This document shows, one piece after another, positions 29,847 to 39,928 of a stretch of 64,000 nt of DNA. The notes beneath the pieces are model-generated. The model worked only from the letters and a program-made list of their open reading frames with translations, was not told the DNA's origin and searched no databases. Origin of the DNA: Vibrio bathopelagicus (GTDB lineage: Bacteria > Pseudomonadota > Gammaproteobacteria > Enterobacterales > Vibrionaceae); NCBI RefSeq assembly GCF_014879975.1, contig NZ_CP062500.1, forward strand, positions 372,001 through 436,000, in the 5' to 3' direction. Both the position numbers and the translations under genes were made by a program. The first letter of the stretch is position 1. Each line of letters opens with the position of its first letter.

Positions 29847-30302
29847 AGCATCTCCTTGCCACCACGTGGCTCGAATGGGTTGATTGAACGCTAGCAAACT
29901 CTTGATGTGTTTGACGGCATTACTATCAAGCACTTATCAAAAGTACACCGAGTAGATCCTACCTCTAGTAGTAATAGCTCAAATATGAAGAGTCTGCTCG
30001 AAATAACTTATCTACTCCCTCTAGATTAACCATGAATTTTTGACAGTTTGATTGCATTAGCGAAAACAGAAAAAAAGCGTGAAATAGCGGCCTTTAGACG
30101 TGACCTAAATCACAGCATCGAGTAAGATTAGCGACCTTTTTCTGCACCATTTCCTTAAGATGATTTTTATCTTAAGCGCACTTTAAAAGTGGCTGCAAAT
30201 TAGGCATTTTTAGCTATATTTTTATTTTGAGAGTCAGAAAGTTCTGATAACAATTTAGTTAAAAAGACCAAATTCCAACTATAAGATTGAGGTAGTCGAT
30301 TC
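29847..30302. promoter_or_regulatory. Divergent intergenic region between PhoH gene and rapA, with CRP-like site
   Basis: 456 bp without a gene. It holds a CRP-like palindrome at 30099-30114 (GTGA, six bases, TCAC), a TTGACA at 30040-30045 without a convincing -10 at 17 bp, and a TAAGAT -10-like box at 30123-30128. The CRP-like site has the right symmetry but poor spacing from the -10 box, so its use is uncertain. I see no repeat or RNA gene. Confidence 0.45.
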
Positions 30303-33212
30303 ATGACATTTGCTTTGGGGCAACGCTGGATAAGCGATACGGAGAGCGATTTAGGTTTAGGTACCGTTGTAGCAATGGATGCTCGAACAGTGACAGTAAT
30401 GTTTGCAGCATCAGAAGAGAATCGTGTGTATGCACGAACGGATGCTCCCGTAACCCGAGTAACGTTTAATGTCGGCGACGTCATCGAGTGCCAAGAGGGT
30501 TGGTCTTTGTCGGTTGAGCAAGTGATCGAAGACAAAGGCATTCTGACTTACATGGGTACTCGTGAAGATACTCAAGAAGCGGATGTGGCTCTACGAGAAA
30601 TCTTCTTAAGCAACCAAATCCGTTTTAATAAACCGCAAGATAAATTATATGCAGGTCAAATTGATCGTATGGATAACTTTGTCTTGCGCTACCGTGCTTT
30701 AAGCAACCAATACCAACAACACAAGAGCCCAATGCGCGGCTTGTGTGGTATGCGTGCAGGTCTTATCCCTCATCAGCTTTACATTGCTCATGAAGTTGGT
30801 CGTCGTCACGCTCCGCGCGTTTTACTCGCCGATGAAGTTGGCCTAGGTAAAACTATCGAAGCTGGCATGATCATCCACCAACAGGTGTTGTCTGGCCGTG
30901 CTGAGCGTATTCTGATTGTGGTGCCTGAAACGCTGCAACACCAATGGCTAGTTGAGATGATGCGTCGTTTCAACCTGCACTTTTCTATCTTTGATGAAGA
31001 GCGTTGTATTGAATCTTTTGCTGAATCAGACAACCCATTTGATACTCAACAATACGTTCTGTGTTCATTGGACTTCTTACGTAAGAGCCGCAAGCGTTAC
31101 GAGCAAGCTCTTGAAGGTGAGTGGGATCTGTTGGTTGTCGATGAAGCGCACCACCTTGAGTGGAGCCAAGATAAGCCAAGCCGTGAATATCAAGTGGTTG
31201 AAGGCTTAGCTGAAAACACCTCTGGCGTACTGCTACTGACAGCAACGCCGGAACAGCTTGGTCGTGAGAGCCACTTTGCACGTCTGCGTCTGCTTGACCC
31301 TGATCGCTTCTACGATTACGAAGCATTCGTTGAAGAAGAAGACCAATACGCCCCTGTTGCTGATGCAGTAACGGCATTGTTTTCTGGCGTGAAGCTTGAA
31401 AACAGCGCGAAGAACCAGATTACAGAGCTTCTTTCTGAGCAAGATGTTGAGCCTTTATTCCGCGTTATCGAAGGTGATAGCAGCGAAGAAGAGCAAGCGT
31501 TAGCTCGCCAAGAACTGATTGATAACCTTATGGATCGCCATGGTACAGGTCGTGTTCTATTCAGAAACACGCGTGCTGCAATCAAAGGCTTCCCTAAGCG
31601 TAATGTAAACCTACTGCCGATGGATATTCCAACGCAGTACACCACCTCGATGCGCGTATCGGGCATGATCGGTGGCAAGATGGCACCAGAAGCTCGTGCA
31701 ATGAAGATGCTGTACCCAGAAGAGATTTTCCAAGAGTTTGAAGGTGAAGACTCAAGCTGGTGGCAGTTCGATTCACGTGTGAACTGGTTGATTGAAAAGA
31801 TCCAAGACAAGCGTAGCGAAAAGATCCTAGTGATCGCTTCGCGTGCAAGTACTGCTCTTCAATTAGAGCAAGCACTGCGTGAGCGTGAAGGCGTGCGTGC
31901 AACGGTATTCCACGAAGGCATGTCGATTCTAGAGCGTGATAAAGCTGCGGCCTACTTTGCTCAAGAAGAGGGCGGTGCTCAGGTTCTTATCTGTAGCGAA
32001 ATCGGCTCTGAAGGTCGTAACTTCCAGTTTGCAAACCAGTTAGTGATGTTCGATTTGCCATTCAACCCTGATTTGCTTGAGCAACGTATTGGTCGTTTGG
32101 ACCGTATCGGTCAGCTTCGTGATATCGACATTCATGTTCCTTATCTAAAAGGTACATCGCAAGCGATTTTAGCGCGTTGGTTCGATGAAGGTCTGAATGC
32201 ATTTGCCGAGACTTGTCCTACAGGTCGCACAGTTTACGATAAGTATTCTGATGTACTGATTGAAATGCTGGCATCTGGTAACACCGATCAGCTTGATGAA
32301 GTCATTGAAGAATCAGCGAAGCTCAATCAAAGCCTGAAATCGGATCTAGAAAAAGGCCGAGATCGCCTACTAGAGATGCATTCAAATGGTGGCGATAAAG
32401 CCCATGAGATTGCAGAGAAAATTGCTTCTACCGATGGTGATACTAACCTAGTTTCGTTTGCACTGAGCCTGTTTGACACCATTGGTCTGAACCAAGATGA
32501 CAAGGGTGAAAATGCGCTAGTGGTGACACCTTCTGAACACATGATGGTACCAAGCTACCCTGGCTTACCTTATGAAGGTGCAACGATCACGTTTGATCGT
32601 GAAACGGCGCTTTCTCGTGAAGACATGAACTTCATTAGCTGGGAACACCCAATGATTCAAGGCGGTATTGATCTGCTATTGAGTGAAGGTGTGGGCGCGT
32701 CTGCGGTATCTCTACTGAAGAACAAAGCGTTACCTGTTGGTACAATTCTGCTTGAGTTGGTTTACCTTGTTGATGCACAAGCGCCAAAGCGCAGCGGTAT
32801 CAGCCAGTTCTTACCTAAGACGCCGGTTCGCTTGATGATGGATGGTCGTGGTAATGATTTATCTGCTCAGGTTGAGTTCGATAGCTTTAACCGTCAGCTA
32901 AGCCCGGTAAATCGTCACTTAGCGAGCAAGCTAGTGAATTCGGTACAAGGCGAGATTCACAAGCTAATCGAAGCGGGTGAGACGCATGTACTTCCTAAGG
33001 TTGAAGAAGTTCGTCAGCAAGCTCAGAAAGACATGCAAACTAATCTGAACGGTGAGTTAGAGCGCCTACAAGCACTTAAAGCGGTCAATCCTAATATTCG
33101 TGATGAAGAGCTAGAGGTTATTGAAGCTCAAATCAATGAACTGACAGGTTACATCAGCAAAGCTCAGGTTCAGTTAGATTCACTACGTTTGATTGTGGTT
33201 TCTCACAACTAG
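30303..33212 (+). CDS. rapA: RNA polymerase-associated ATPase RapA (HepA)
   Basis: 969 residues, the normal size. N-terminal beta (KOW/Tudor-like) domains (about 1-110), SWI2/SNF2 ATPase with Walker [18 protein letters not shown] (about 176-192) and DEAH box ([10 protein letters not shown]), helicase C-terminal domain ([18 protein letters not shown] and [12 protein letters not shown]), then RapA-specific domains. It binds RNA polymerase core and helps recycle it after termination. It is followed by a bidirectional terminator shared with the convergent NRAMP-like gene; rluA comes next on the same strand, as in E. coli. Confidence 0.97.
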   Translation: MTFALGQRWISDTESDLGLGTVVAMDARTVTVMFAASEENRVYARTDAPVTRVTFNVGDVIECQEGWSLSVEQVIEDKGILTYMGTREDTQEADVALREIFLSNQIRFNKPQDKLYAGQIDRMDNFVLRYRALSNQYQQHKSPMRGLCGMRAGLIPHQLYIAHEVGRRHAPRVLLADEVGLGKTIEAGMIIHQQVLSGRAERILIVVPETLQHQWLVEMMRRFNLHFSIFDEERCIESFAESDNPFDTQQYVLCSLDFLRKSRKRYEQALEGEWDLLVVDEAHHLEWSQDKPSREYQVVEGLAENTSGVLLLTATPEQLGRESHFARLRLLDPDRFYDYEAFVEEEDQYAPVADAVTALFSGVKLENSAKNQITELLSEQDVEPLFRVIEGDSSEEEQALARQELIDNLMDRHGTGRVLFRNTRAAIKGFPKRNVNLLPMDIPTQYTTSMRVSGMIGGKMAPEARAMKMLYPEEIFQEFEGEDSSWWQFDSRVNWLIEKIQDKRSEKILVIASRASTALQLEQALREREGVRATVFHEGMSILERDKAAAYFAQEEGGAQVLICSEIGSEGRNFQFANQLVMFDLPFNPDLLEQRIGRLDRIGQLRDIDIHVPYLKGTSQAILARWFDEGLNAFAETCPTGRTVYDKYSDVLIEMLASGNTDQLDEVIEESAKLNQSLKSDLEKGRDRLLEMHSNGGDKAHEIAEKIASTDGDTNLVSFALSLFDTIGLNQDDKGENALVVTPSEHMMVPSYPGLPYEGATITFDRETALSREDMNFISWEHPMIQGGIDLLLSEGVGASAVSLLKNKALPVGTILLELVYLVDAQAPKRSGISQFLPKTPVRLMMDGRGNDLSAQVEFDSFNRQLSPVNRHLASKLVNSVQGEIHKLIEAGETHVLPKVEEVRQQAQKDMQTNLNGELERLQALKAVNPNIRDEELEVIEAQINELTGYISKAQVQLDSLRLIVVSHN

Positions 33213-33237
33213 TTTTGAATTAGTTAAATGCTTTAAC

Positions 33238-33273
33238 AAAAGAAGGCCTTCATGATGAAGGCCTTCTTTTTAT
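33238..33273. terminator. Bidirectional terminator between rapA and the NRAMP-like gene
   Basis: A long stem AGAAGGCCTTCAT / ATGAAGGCCTTCT with a very small loop, with A-run before and T-run after, so it can act on both strands. The genes on either side converge. Confidence 0.93.
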
Positions 33274-33304
33274 CTCGTGTTTGAAAGGTGTAATGGTTGA
33301 TGAA

Positions 33305-34576
33305 TTACATTAACCATTTCCACCAAACAAATACGGCAAGGAAACCAAATAGGTAAACAAGACCTGCCACAGACAACCATTTTAGCTTAGTGCCAATCGC
33401 GAGCGCTTCTGGAAGCTTAGTTTTGCTTACTAAGATGAAGTTAAGCAATGCGAAGAATGGCGTAGTTGCAAAAGCAAGTACCATCGCAAAATCAAGCATT
33501 GGCATCAGTGCTGCACTGAAGAACATCACAATCGCCAGTGCCGCGATAGAGACAATGATGATCCAGCCTTGCAACATTCTTGGGCTCGAGTCTTTTTTAA
33601 ATAATAGACGCTGTGATTCAGCAAGCACGCGTGAGTAGCCATCGATAACGGTAATGGTGCTACCAAAGATACAGAAGAAGGCGATAAGAGCGATTAATGG
33701 ACGAGACCATTCACCAATTGTAGAAGCGTAAATGCCAACTAACTGGTGGGTGAAGCCAACACCTGAGCGAGACAGTTCAACGCCTGTTCCGTGAAGTACC
33801 AGAGCACCTAAAGCAACGAATACTAAAGCAAGCAGTGCAGTACCAATGTAGCCTACGTTGAAATCGAACAGCGCAGATTGAGCGGTCACTTCTTGCTTCT
33901 CTTTTTGGCTTTTTAGCCACATAGAGGTGATGCTTGAAATCTCGATAGGCGCGGGCATCCAACCCATAGTTACCACGATAAAGCCAATAGCTGCCAATGA
34001 CCAAGGTGATGGTGGAACAAAAGCCGCATCAGGTTCAACTGGAGAACCGATAGCAATGGCGACTGCAGCCAAGGTTGTGATGGTCAGGATCGCCATGATC
34101 GCTTTGGACAGCGTATCGAGCGCGCGATAATGGCCAGCGAATAAAATGATCAAACACGTCGCTAAAACGATCATGCACAATGTGCTGGTGGCTAAGTCAA
34201 AAGGAACAAAGTAACTAAGTAAGCTTGCACTGAATAACAGTAAGGCTGCGGTATTTACCACGGCGGAAATGGCACTCAGTATCGAAAAGATAACAAGGTA
34301 AGGTCGGCCAAGGTTAGAGTATCCTTCCACCAAACTTTGCCCAGTACCAAGGGTATATTGGATGCCAGCTCGAAAGAATGGGTACTTAAATACGTTAACT
34401 AAAAGAATCAGTGCGGCTAGTTGCCAACCATAAATGGCGCCAGCTTTCGTTGAAGCGACTAAGTGAGATCCACCGACCGCAGCAGCGGCCATCATGATTC
34501 CTGGGCCAAGAGATTTAATCAGGCTTGAAAGTGGTGCGGAGGTTGGTGTTGTGGTGGTTTTAGCCGTACTTTCCAT
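33305..34576 (-). CDS. NRAMP-related transporter lacking the canonical metal motif
   Basis: 423 residues with about eleven membrane helices, the NRAMP (APC superfamily) pattern. Helix 1 aligns to the NRAMP consensus through GPG and AGAIYGW, but the metal-binding DPGN is replaced by Gly-Gly-Ser-His (residues 35-38), and the helix-6 MPH motif reads MPAP (207-210). Canonical Mn/Fe carriers keep both, so this is a divergent branch and the substrate is open. A 158-bp divergent gap separates it from rluA; no Fur or MntR box was recognised there. Confidence 0.82.
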   Translation of the reverse strand: MESTAKTTTTPTSAPLSSLIKSLGPGIMMAAAAVGGSHLVASTKAGAIYGWQLAALILLVNVFKYPFFRAGIQYTLGTGQSLVEGYSNLGRPYLVIFSILSAISAVVNTAALLLFSASLLSYFVPFDLATSTLCMIVLATCLIILFAGHYRALDTLSKAIMAILTITTLAAVAIAIGSPVEPDAAFVPPSPWSLAAIGFIVVTMGWMPAPIEISSITSMWLKSQKEKQEVTAQSALFDFNVGYIGTALLALVFVALGALVLHGTGVELSRSGVGFTHQLVGIYASTIGEWSRPLIALIAFFCIFGSTITVIDGYSRVLAESQRLLFKKDSSPRMLQGWIIIVSIAALAIVMFFSAALMPMLDFAMVLAFATTPFFALLNFILVSKTKLPEALAIGTKLKWLSVAGLVYLFGFLAVFVWWKWLM

Positions 34577-34734
34577 CGTTTTTCCTTTGAGGCTTAGTTC
34601 TTATTTTCCGTTACCTTATCAATACCATGTTTCGTAACTTCGTCAACTTTTATGTACAAAAATGTTGAAAATTGTATTTTTTTATAAACGAATCAACCGT
34701 GAATTATTTATTCACTAGCAATTAAGAGGCTCCA

Positions 34735-35469
34735 ATGGCGTTAGAACAGTACACACCTCCGCGTGAACCGTGGATTGATATTGTTTATCAAGATGACGAT
34801 ATTCTTGTGGTGAACAAGCCTGCAGGCCTGCTTTCTGTTCCGGGTCGGTTGCCGGAGCATTACGACAGTATGTGGAGTCGGTTAGTTGTCGAATTTCCGG
34901 AGATTCAGGTTGTACATCGGTTGGATATGTCGACATCAGGCTTAATGCTATTGGCTAAGCATAAGCAGGCTGAGCGCCATCTGAAGAAGCAGTTTCAATA
35001 TCGACTGACACACAAACTGTATTATGCGCGAGTATGGGGTTCAGTGGGAGAAGCTGAAGGTTTGATTGATCTGCCACTCATTTGTGATTGGCCAAATCGT
35101 CCTAGGCAGAAAGTTTGTTTTGATGATGGAAAGCCATCACAGACTCGATATGTGGTGGAGCAACAAGAGTCTCAAACGACATTATTGAAATTGCTGCCCA
35201 TTACAGGTCGCTCTCATCAGTTGCGTGTTCATTGCATGGCGTTGGGAAACCCTATTGTGGGTGACGAGTTTTATGCAACGCCTGAAGCTTTTGATTATAG
35301 CGATAGATTGGCTTTGCATGCGTGTGAACTGAGCTTCTATCATCCGGCGAACAACCAACTGTTCAAAGCCTTTGTTCCTTGTGATTTTTACCCTCAAGCA
35401 TCGCCACAAGTCGAGCAGCACTTTGAAATTGCGCCAGAGCTTCCAGACTACAGTAAGCTAAAAGCTTAG
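34735..35469 (+). CDS. rluA: Dual-specificity pseudouridine synthase RluA
   Basis: 244 residues. The sequence follows E. coli RluA closely (PPREPWIDIVYQDDDILVVN, GLLSVPGRLPEH, DLPLICDWPNRPRQKVC), with the catalytic Asp64 in HRLDMSTSG and the conserved GRSHQLRVH. RluA makes pseudouridine 746 in 23S rRNA and 32 in several tRNAs. It lacks the S4 domain, as RluA does. The C-terminus is some 25 residues longer than the E. coli protein. Confidence 0.95.
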   Translation: MALEQYTPPREPWIDIVYQDDDILVVNKPAGLLSVPGRLPEHYDSMWSRLVVEFPEIQVVHRLDMSTSGLMLLAKHKQAERHLKKQFQYRLTHKLYYARVWGSVGEAEGLIDLPLICDWPNRPRQKVCFDDGKPSQTRYVVEQQESQTTLLKLLPITGRSHQLRVHCMALGNPIVGDEFYATPEAFDYSDRLALHACELSFYHPANNQLFKAFVPCDFYPQASPQVEQHFEIAPELPDYSKLKA

Positions 35470-35503
35470 AATGGTGTCATCAATACCAATTCAAGGAAGT
35501 ACA

Positions 35504-36466
35504 ATGCCGAAGTTGAAAGTGGTCTTTCTCGACAGAGCCACCATTCCATCTCAAATCCATTTAAAACCTCTCAGCTTTGAACATGAGTGGGTTGAGTATG
35601 ATTTCACTTCGCCGGAGCAAGTGTCTGAGCGAGTGGAAGGCGCTGATGTGGTTATTACCAATAAGGTTGTTCTCAACGCTGATAATTTGGTTCAAGCACA
35701 ACAACTCAAGTTGATCGCTGTGTCAGCGACTGGCGTCAATAATGTCGATGTAGACTATTGCAAGGGTAACAATATCGCAGTGGCTAACGTGCAAGGCTAT
35801 GCGACTCAGTCGGTACCTGAACATGTGATTGCTATGCTGTTTACACTAAAACGAAATCTTGTTGGTTACCATCAAGACATTGAAGCCGGGGAGTGGCAAA
35901 AGGACAAGCAGTTCTGTTTCTTTACACACTCGATTCAAGATGTGGCAGGTAGCACATTGGGATTAATCGGCAGTGGCAGTTTAGGGCAAGCGACCGCGAT
36001 ACTGGCTAAAGCGATAGGCATGAACGTCATTTTTGCAGAGCGCAAAGGGGCTGACTGTTGTCGAGAGGGGTATCTGCCTTTTGATACTGTGTTGCAGCAA
36101 GCCGATGCGATCAGCTTGCATTGTCCGCTGACCGAAGCGACTCGAAACCTGATTTCAGGGCGAGAGCTAGCAATGATGAAACCAAGTGCGATACTAATTA
36201 ATGCTGGCCGTGGTGGACTTGTCGATGAACAGGCCTTAGTTGAAGCTTTGAAAAGTAATGAGCTCACAGGGGCAGGTATGGATGTGTTTACACAAGAACC
36301 TGCAGACAACTCGAATCCACTATTGTCTCACAGTCACTTACCTAACTTGCTGCTGACACCACATGTGGCGTGGGGCAGTGACAGTTCAATTCAAAAGTTG
36401 TCTGATATCTTAATCGATAATATTGATGGGTTTGTTGCCGGTAATCCGCAAAACTTAGTGGGTTGA
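35504..36466 (+). CDS. D-2-hydroxyacid dehydrogenase (glycerate/hydroxypyruvate type)
   Basis: 320 residues from the ATG at 35504, preferred because AAGGAAGT lies just upstream; an ATG at 35471 would add 11 residues. NAD-binding motif GLIGSGSLGQ, and the signature region (MKPSAILINAGRGGLVDEQAL) with catalytic Arg, Glu and His (TPHVAWGS) present. An Asp or Glu after strand beta2 (FAER) suggests NAD use. Closest types are HprA-like hydroxypyruvate reductases of the serine/glycine or photorespiratory-like pathways; the substrate is not certain. A bidirectional terminator follows. Confidence 0.88.
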   Translation: MPKLKVVFLDRATIPSQIHLKPLSFEHEWVEYDFTSPEQVSERVEGADVVITNKVVLNADNLVQAQQLKLIAVSATGVNNVDVDYCKGNNIAVANVQGYATQSVPEHVIAMLFTLKRNLVGYHQDIEAGEWQKDKQFCFFTHSIQDVAGSTLGLIGSGSLGQATAILAKAIGMNVIFAERKGADCCREGYLPFDTVLQQADAISLHCPLTEATRNLISGRELAMMKPSAILINAGRGGLVDEQALVEALKSNELTGAGMDVFTQEPADNSNPLLSHSHLPNLLLTPHVAWGSDSSIQKLSDILIDNIDGFVAGNPQNLVG

Positions 36467-36498
36467 TTGAAGAATTGAGTGATACGAGCACAAAACAA

Positions 36499-36528
36499 AA
36501 AAGGTTGGCTTTTAGGCCAACCTTTTTA
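36499..36528. terminator. Bidirectional terminator
   Basis: A hairpin AAAAAGGTTGGC / GCCAACCTTTTT with flanking A- and T-runs, between the convergent dehydrogenase and universal stress genes. Confidence 0.92.
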
Positions 36529-36551
36529 GATCGTTGTGTTGATTAAGTGAT

Positions 36552-36989
36552 TTAGCCTTGCGGCTTAACTACCAATACATTGATTGGTGAGTTCTGTACC
36601 ACTTTGCTTGCAACAGAACCAAGCACAACTTTGTCGATTTTCGACCGCTTATGACTAGGCATCACAATCAGATCTGCCCCAAGCTTTTCTGCGTAATCTA
36701 GAATCGTTGTGTAGGTTTTACCTTCGGCAACGTGAACCTTATAAACCACTTCATCGTCGATGTACTTGTCTGCAAACTCTTTCAGCTGATTTTTTACATC
36801 GAGCTTCATTTGATTCGCTGCATCTTTCGGGAAGTAAGACGCAACCATCGACATGTGAATGCCCGGCAATACGTTCAAGATGTGGATTTCAGCATTACTG
36901 TGCTTTGCGTGCCATACCGCTAATTCAACAGCTTTATCAGAAAAGCCTTTGTCGTTAAGGTCAACAGGAACAAGGATTTGTTTATACAT
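36552..36989 (-). CDS. Universal stress protein (UspA superfamily)
   Basis: 145 residues, single Usp domain (starts MYKQILVPVDLNDKGFSDKA). The ATP-binding loop is usually G-x2-G-x9-G-S/T; here it reads PSHKRSKIDKVVLGS, so the first two Gly are replaced while the later G-S stays. It follows the TRAP transporter genes on the same strand after 104 bp. A Usp protein, TeaD, regulates the ectoine TRAP transporter TeaABC of Halomonas, so a similar link is possible here; that is inference. Confidence 0.87.
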   Translation of the reverse strand: MYKQILVPVDLNDKGFSDKAVELAVWHAKHSNAEIHILNVLPGIHMSMVASYFPKDAANQMKLDVKNQLKEFADKYIDDEVVYKVHVAEGKTYTTILDYAEKLGADLIVMPSHKRSKIDKVVLGSVASKVVQNSPINVLVVKPQG

Positions 36990-37093
36990 GTGTTTTTCTC
37001 TTTTTTATCAGCGCTTAGTATTGACCAAGCGCTGTGATTATCCTTTCCATGTAATAAAGCCAAATAGAGTTGAGCGCTACTTGGCTCTATCCA

Positions 37094-39673
37094 TTACGCG
37101 CTAATCTCATCCTTACGAGCACGCCTTCTTTGGTTCATCGCTAAGCCAATTAGAATCAGTAGGGATGGTAAGAATACCCACTCTTTCATTGGTCTTTCTG
37201 CGTCTTGGATAACTGATTTAATTTCCCAATCAAAGTCAATACCAGCCGCTTCTGCTGGGCTACCGAACTCAACCATGTCGACAATCATCTTGCCTTCAGA
37301 TTTCGTCAGCATTAAGCCCATTGAAGCAATGCGGTCTTCACTTGTTGTCGCAGAATCTTCAAATGGAAGGCGAACCGTCTTCTCAGAATAGTCACCTTCT
37401 AAGTTTTCGCCACCCACTCTTAACTCAAGAGATTGTCCCACAGATAAACCTTCTGTGATTTGAGCGATCTCAACTCCAGGCGAAAGAACTTTCTCTGGAT
37501 AAATCATGTCCCACCAGAAGCCTGGGCGGAAGAAAGAGAAAGTTAGAACTAACAATAGGATCGTTTCCCACCATTTGTTCTTGGTAAACCACCAACCTTG
37601 CGTTGCGGCTGCAAAGATAAGTACTGCAGTCACAGAAGAGAAGATAGTGAGGAATAGATGCCACCAAGAATCAATGCCCATCAATAGTAGTTGGGTATTG
37701 AAAATGAACATGAATGGCAATATTGCTGTCCGGATATCGTAGGTAAAGCCCTGAATACCAGTACGGATCGGGTCTGATTTTGCAATTGCGGCGGCCGCAA
37801 AGGCTGCCAAACCAACCGGAGGTGTATCATCGGCTAAGATACCGAAGTAGAACACGAATAAGTGAACCGCAATCAGAGGGATGATTAGGCCATGCGCCGC
37901 ACCTAAGGTAACAATTACCGGAGCCATCAGCGTTGATACAACGATGTAGTTTGCCGTTGTTGGTAAGCCCATACCTAGGATTAAGCTGATTACCGCAGTG
38001 AATAGCAGCATAAGGATGATGCTACCGCCTGAGATAAACTCAACAAAGTCCGTCATTACCAAGCCGATACCCGTTAGAGTTACCACGCCGACAACCGTAC
38101 CCGCTGCAGCTGTTGCTACACCGATACCGATCATGTTACGAGCGCCTGAAACCAAGCTCTCTAATAGGTCAACGAAACCTGCTTTTGTTTGCTCTGCAAG
38201 ATCGTCCGATTTGTTCATCAGAGTCATCAAAGGACGCTGTGTGATCAAAATGAAGATCATGAATACAGTTGCCCAGAAGGCAGAAAGACCTGGAGAGAAG
38301 CGCTCTACAGTCAGACACCAAACAAGAACCACGATAGGCAGTAGGAAATGTAAACCAGACTTAATGGTTGGGCCTGGATCTGGTACTTCTGTTAGCTCAG
38401 CATTGATGTCCATGCCGCCTTCAGCCGCATATTTTGCTGAAACTCGAACCAAGGCAACATAAGCGATCAATAGAGCAATGGTAACAATTGGAGTTGCTGC
38501 ATCGCCAAACACATCTTTCGTCCAGCCGACACCGTAGTAAACCGCAGCACTGATGACACATAGACCTAAAATGGTACCAGTGAAAGACAGTAGGCTCTGT
38601 ACGATAGTTGGTGTGTGACGACGAGGTAGGCCAGTCATGCCTGCTTTACATGCTTCTAAGTGAACAATGTAAATCAGGGCGATGTAAGAGATAAGAGCAG
38701 GCAATAGCGCCGCTTTAATAACTTCTACGTACGAGATGCCCACATATTCAACCATCAAGAATGCAGCAGCACCCATGATTGGTGGGGTTAATTGACCATT
38801 GGTTGAAGCGGCAACTTCTACAGCACCGGCTTTTTCACCTGAGAATCCGACTCTTTTCATTAGAGGGATCGTGAAAGTACCCGTGGTTACCACGTTAGCA
38901 ATAGATGAACCAGACACTAGACCGGATAGGCCAGATGCAACAACGGCTGCTTTCGCTGGGCCGCCTTTCATGTGACCAAGCAAGGAGAATGCGACTTTGA
39001 TGAAGTAAGCACCTGCACCTGCACGCTCTAACATTGCACCAAACAGTACAAACAAGAATACGAATGATGTTGATACGCCAAGAGCAACACCGAATACACC
39101 TTCTGTCGTTAGCCATAGATGTGACATTGCCTTGTTCAGGCTCGCACCTTTATGGGCAATCACGTCTGGCATATGAGGACCGCCAAAGGTGTAAAGTAAG
39201 AATACTGCTGCCACAACCATAAGAGGTGGGCCCAAAGCACGTCGAGTTGCTTCAAGCAGTAGAACCATACCGAACACAGCCGCAACAATATCGAATGTTG
39301 TTGGTGCACCCGAACGACCGGCTAATTCCGTATAGAAAATATAGATATAAGAAGCTGAAAAACTACCTACAAGCGCTAATATCCAGTCGACCGCAGGAAT
39401 TCTATCCCGAGGCGAGTTTTTCATGGCTGGGTAAGCGGTAAAGGCTAGGAAGATGGCAAAAGTAAGGTGAATTGCTCGAGCTTCAGTGTCGTTTAAAATT
39501 GCGAAGTTAAAAATGAACGGCAGCGGAGAAGCATACCAAAGTTGGAACAATGACCAACATAGAGGCACAAACCATAAAATACGGCCTTGGATACCGCGAG
39601 GGCTACGCGCACCAGTGTCTGATTGTGCCACCATTTCTTGCACATCTGGAGACGGTGATGTTGTCTGCGTCAT
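37094..39673 (-). CDS. TRAP transporter fused permease (DctQM type) with C-terminal DUF3394
   Basis: 859 residues. The N-terminal part (about 25-180) corresponds to the small four-helix DctQ subunit and the rest (to about 690) to the large DctM subunit, fused in one chain as is normal for TAXI-type systems. Family motifs include GPAKAAVVASGLSGLVSGSS and LGMGLPTTANYIVVSTL. After more membrane helices a soluble region (about 720-830) matches DUF3394: the segment MVEFGSPAEAAGIDFDWEI looks like a PDZ domain. Energy comes from a sodium gradient in this family. Paired with the binding protein upstream. Confidence 0.92.
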   Translation of the reverse strand: MTQTTSPSPDVQEMVAQSDTGARSPRGIQGRILWFVPLCWSLFQLWYASPLPFIFNFAILNDTEARAIHLTFAIFLAFTAYPAMKNSPRDRIPAVDWILALVGSFSASYIYIFYTELAGRSGAPTTFDIVAAVFGMVLLLEATRRALGPPLMVVAAVFLLYTFGGPHMPDVIAHKGASLNKAMSHLWLTTEGVFGVALGVSTSFVFLFVLFGAMLERAGAGAYFIKVAFSLLGHMKGGPAKAAVVASGLSGLVSGSSIANVVTTGTFTIPLMKRVGFSGEKAGAVEVAASTNGQLTPPIMGAAAFLMVEYVGISYVEVIKAALLPALISYIALIYIVHLEACKAGMTGLPRRHTPTIVQSLLSFTGTILGLCVISAAVYYGVGWTKDVFGDAATPIVTIALLIAYVALVRVSAKYAAEGGMDINAELTEVPDPGPTIKSGLHFLLPIVVLVWCLTVERFSPGLSAFWATVFMIFILITQRPLMTLMNKSDDLAEQTKAGFVDLLESLVSGARNMIGIGVATAAAGTVVGVVTLTGIGLVMTDFVEFISGGSIILMLLFTAVISLILGMGLPTTANYIVVSTLMAPVIVTLGAAHGLIIPLIAVHLFVFYFGILADDTPPVGLAAFAAAAIAKSDPIRTGIQGFTYDIRTAILPFMFIFNTQLLLMGIDSWWHLFLTIFSSVTAVLIFAAATQGWWFTKNKWWETILLLVLTFSFFRPGFWWDMIYPEKVLSPGVEIAQITEGLSVGQSLELRVGGENLEGDYSEKTVRLPFEDSATTSEDRIASMGLMLTKSEGKMIVDMVEFGSPAEAAGIDFDWEIKSVIQDAERPMKEWVFLPSLLILIGLAMNQRRRARKDEISA

Positions 39674-39878
39674 GTACTTTATCCTTATTATTGATGGTCT
39701 GCCTTTCTTACGAACAACGAGACGTTATTTATCTCCTATCTAGTGTAGTGAATCGATAGGGAAATGCGTTTTTTGTTCGTCTTTGTCTTAGGCTTGATAC
39801 GAAGGTAAGTTCGCCAAATTGGAGAAACTTAAAGGTTTGTCTCTTTTCACTTGGGTTATTTTTATAAAACGTGAAAAG

Positions 39879-39907
39879 CCAATAAGGAGGACACGCCTCC
39901 TTATTGG
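39879..39907 (-). terminator. Hairpin between the TAXI binding-protein gene and the permease gene
   Basis: A perfect 12-bp stem (CCAATAAGGAGG and its complement, loop of 5) followed on the minus strand by CTTTT. It lies 21 bp after the binding-protein gene and probably ends most transcripts or protects their 3' ends, so that more binding protein than permease is made. Confidence 0.75.
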
Positions 39908-39928
39908 TAGAGTAGGCTTAAAGTAGAA

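Noticed and set aside
30099..30128. CRP-activated rapA promoter
   Set aside because: The site is symmetric but its distance to the -10-like box does not fit class I or II activation; kept only as a CRP-like site.
37008..37038. Inverted repeat CAGCGCTT / AAGCGCTG as a terminator after the TRAP permease gene
   Set aside because: There is an A-run and no T-run on the minus strand after the stem; it may be a leader structure of the Usp gene at most.
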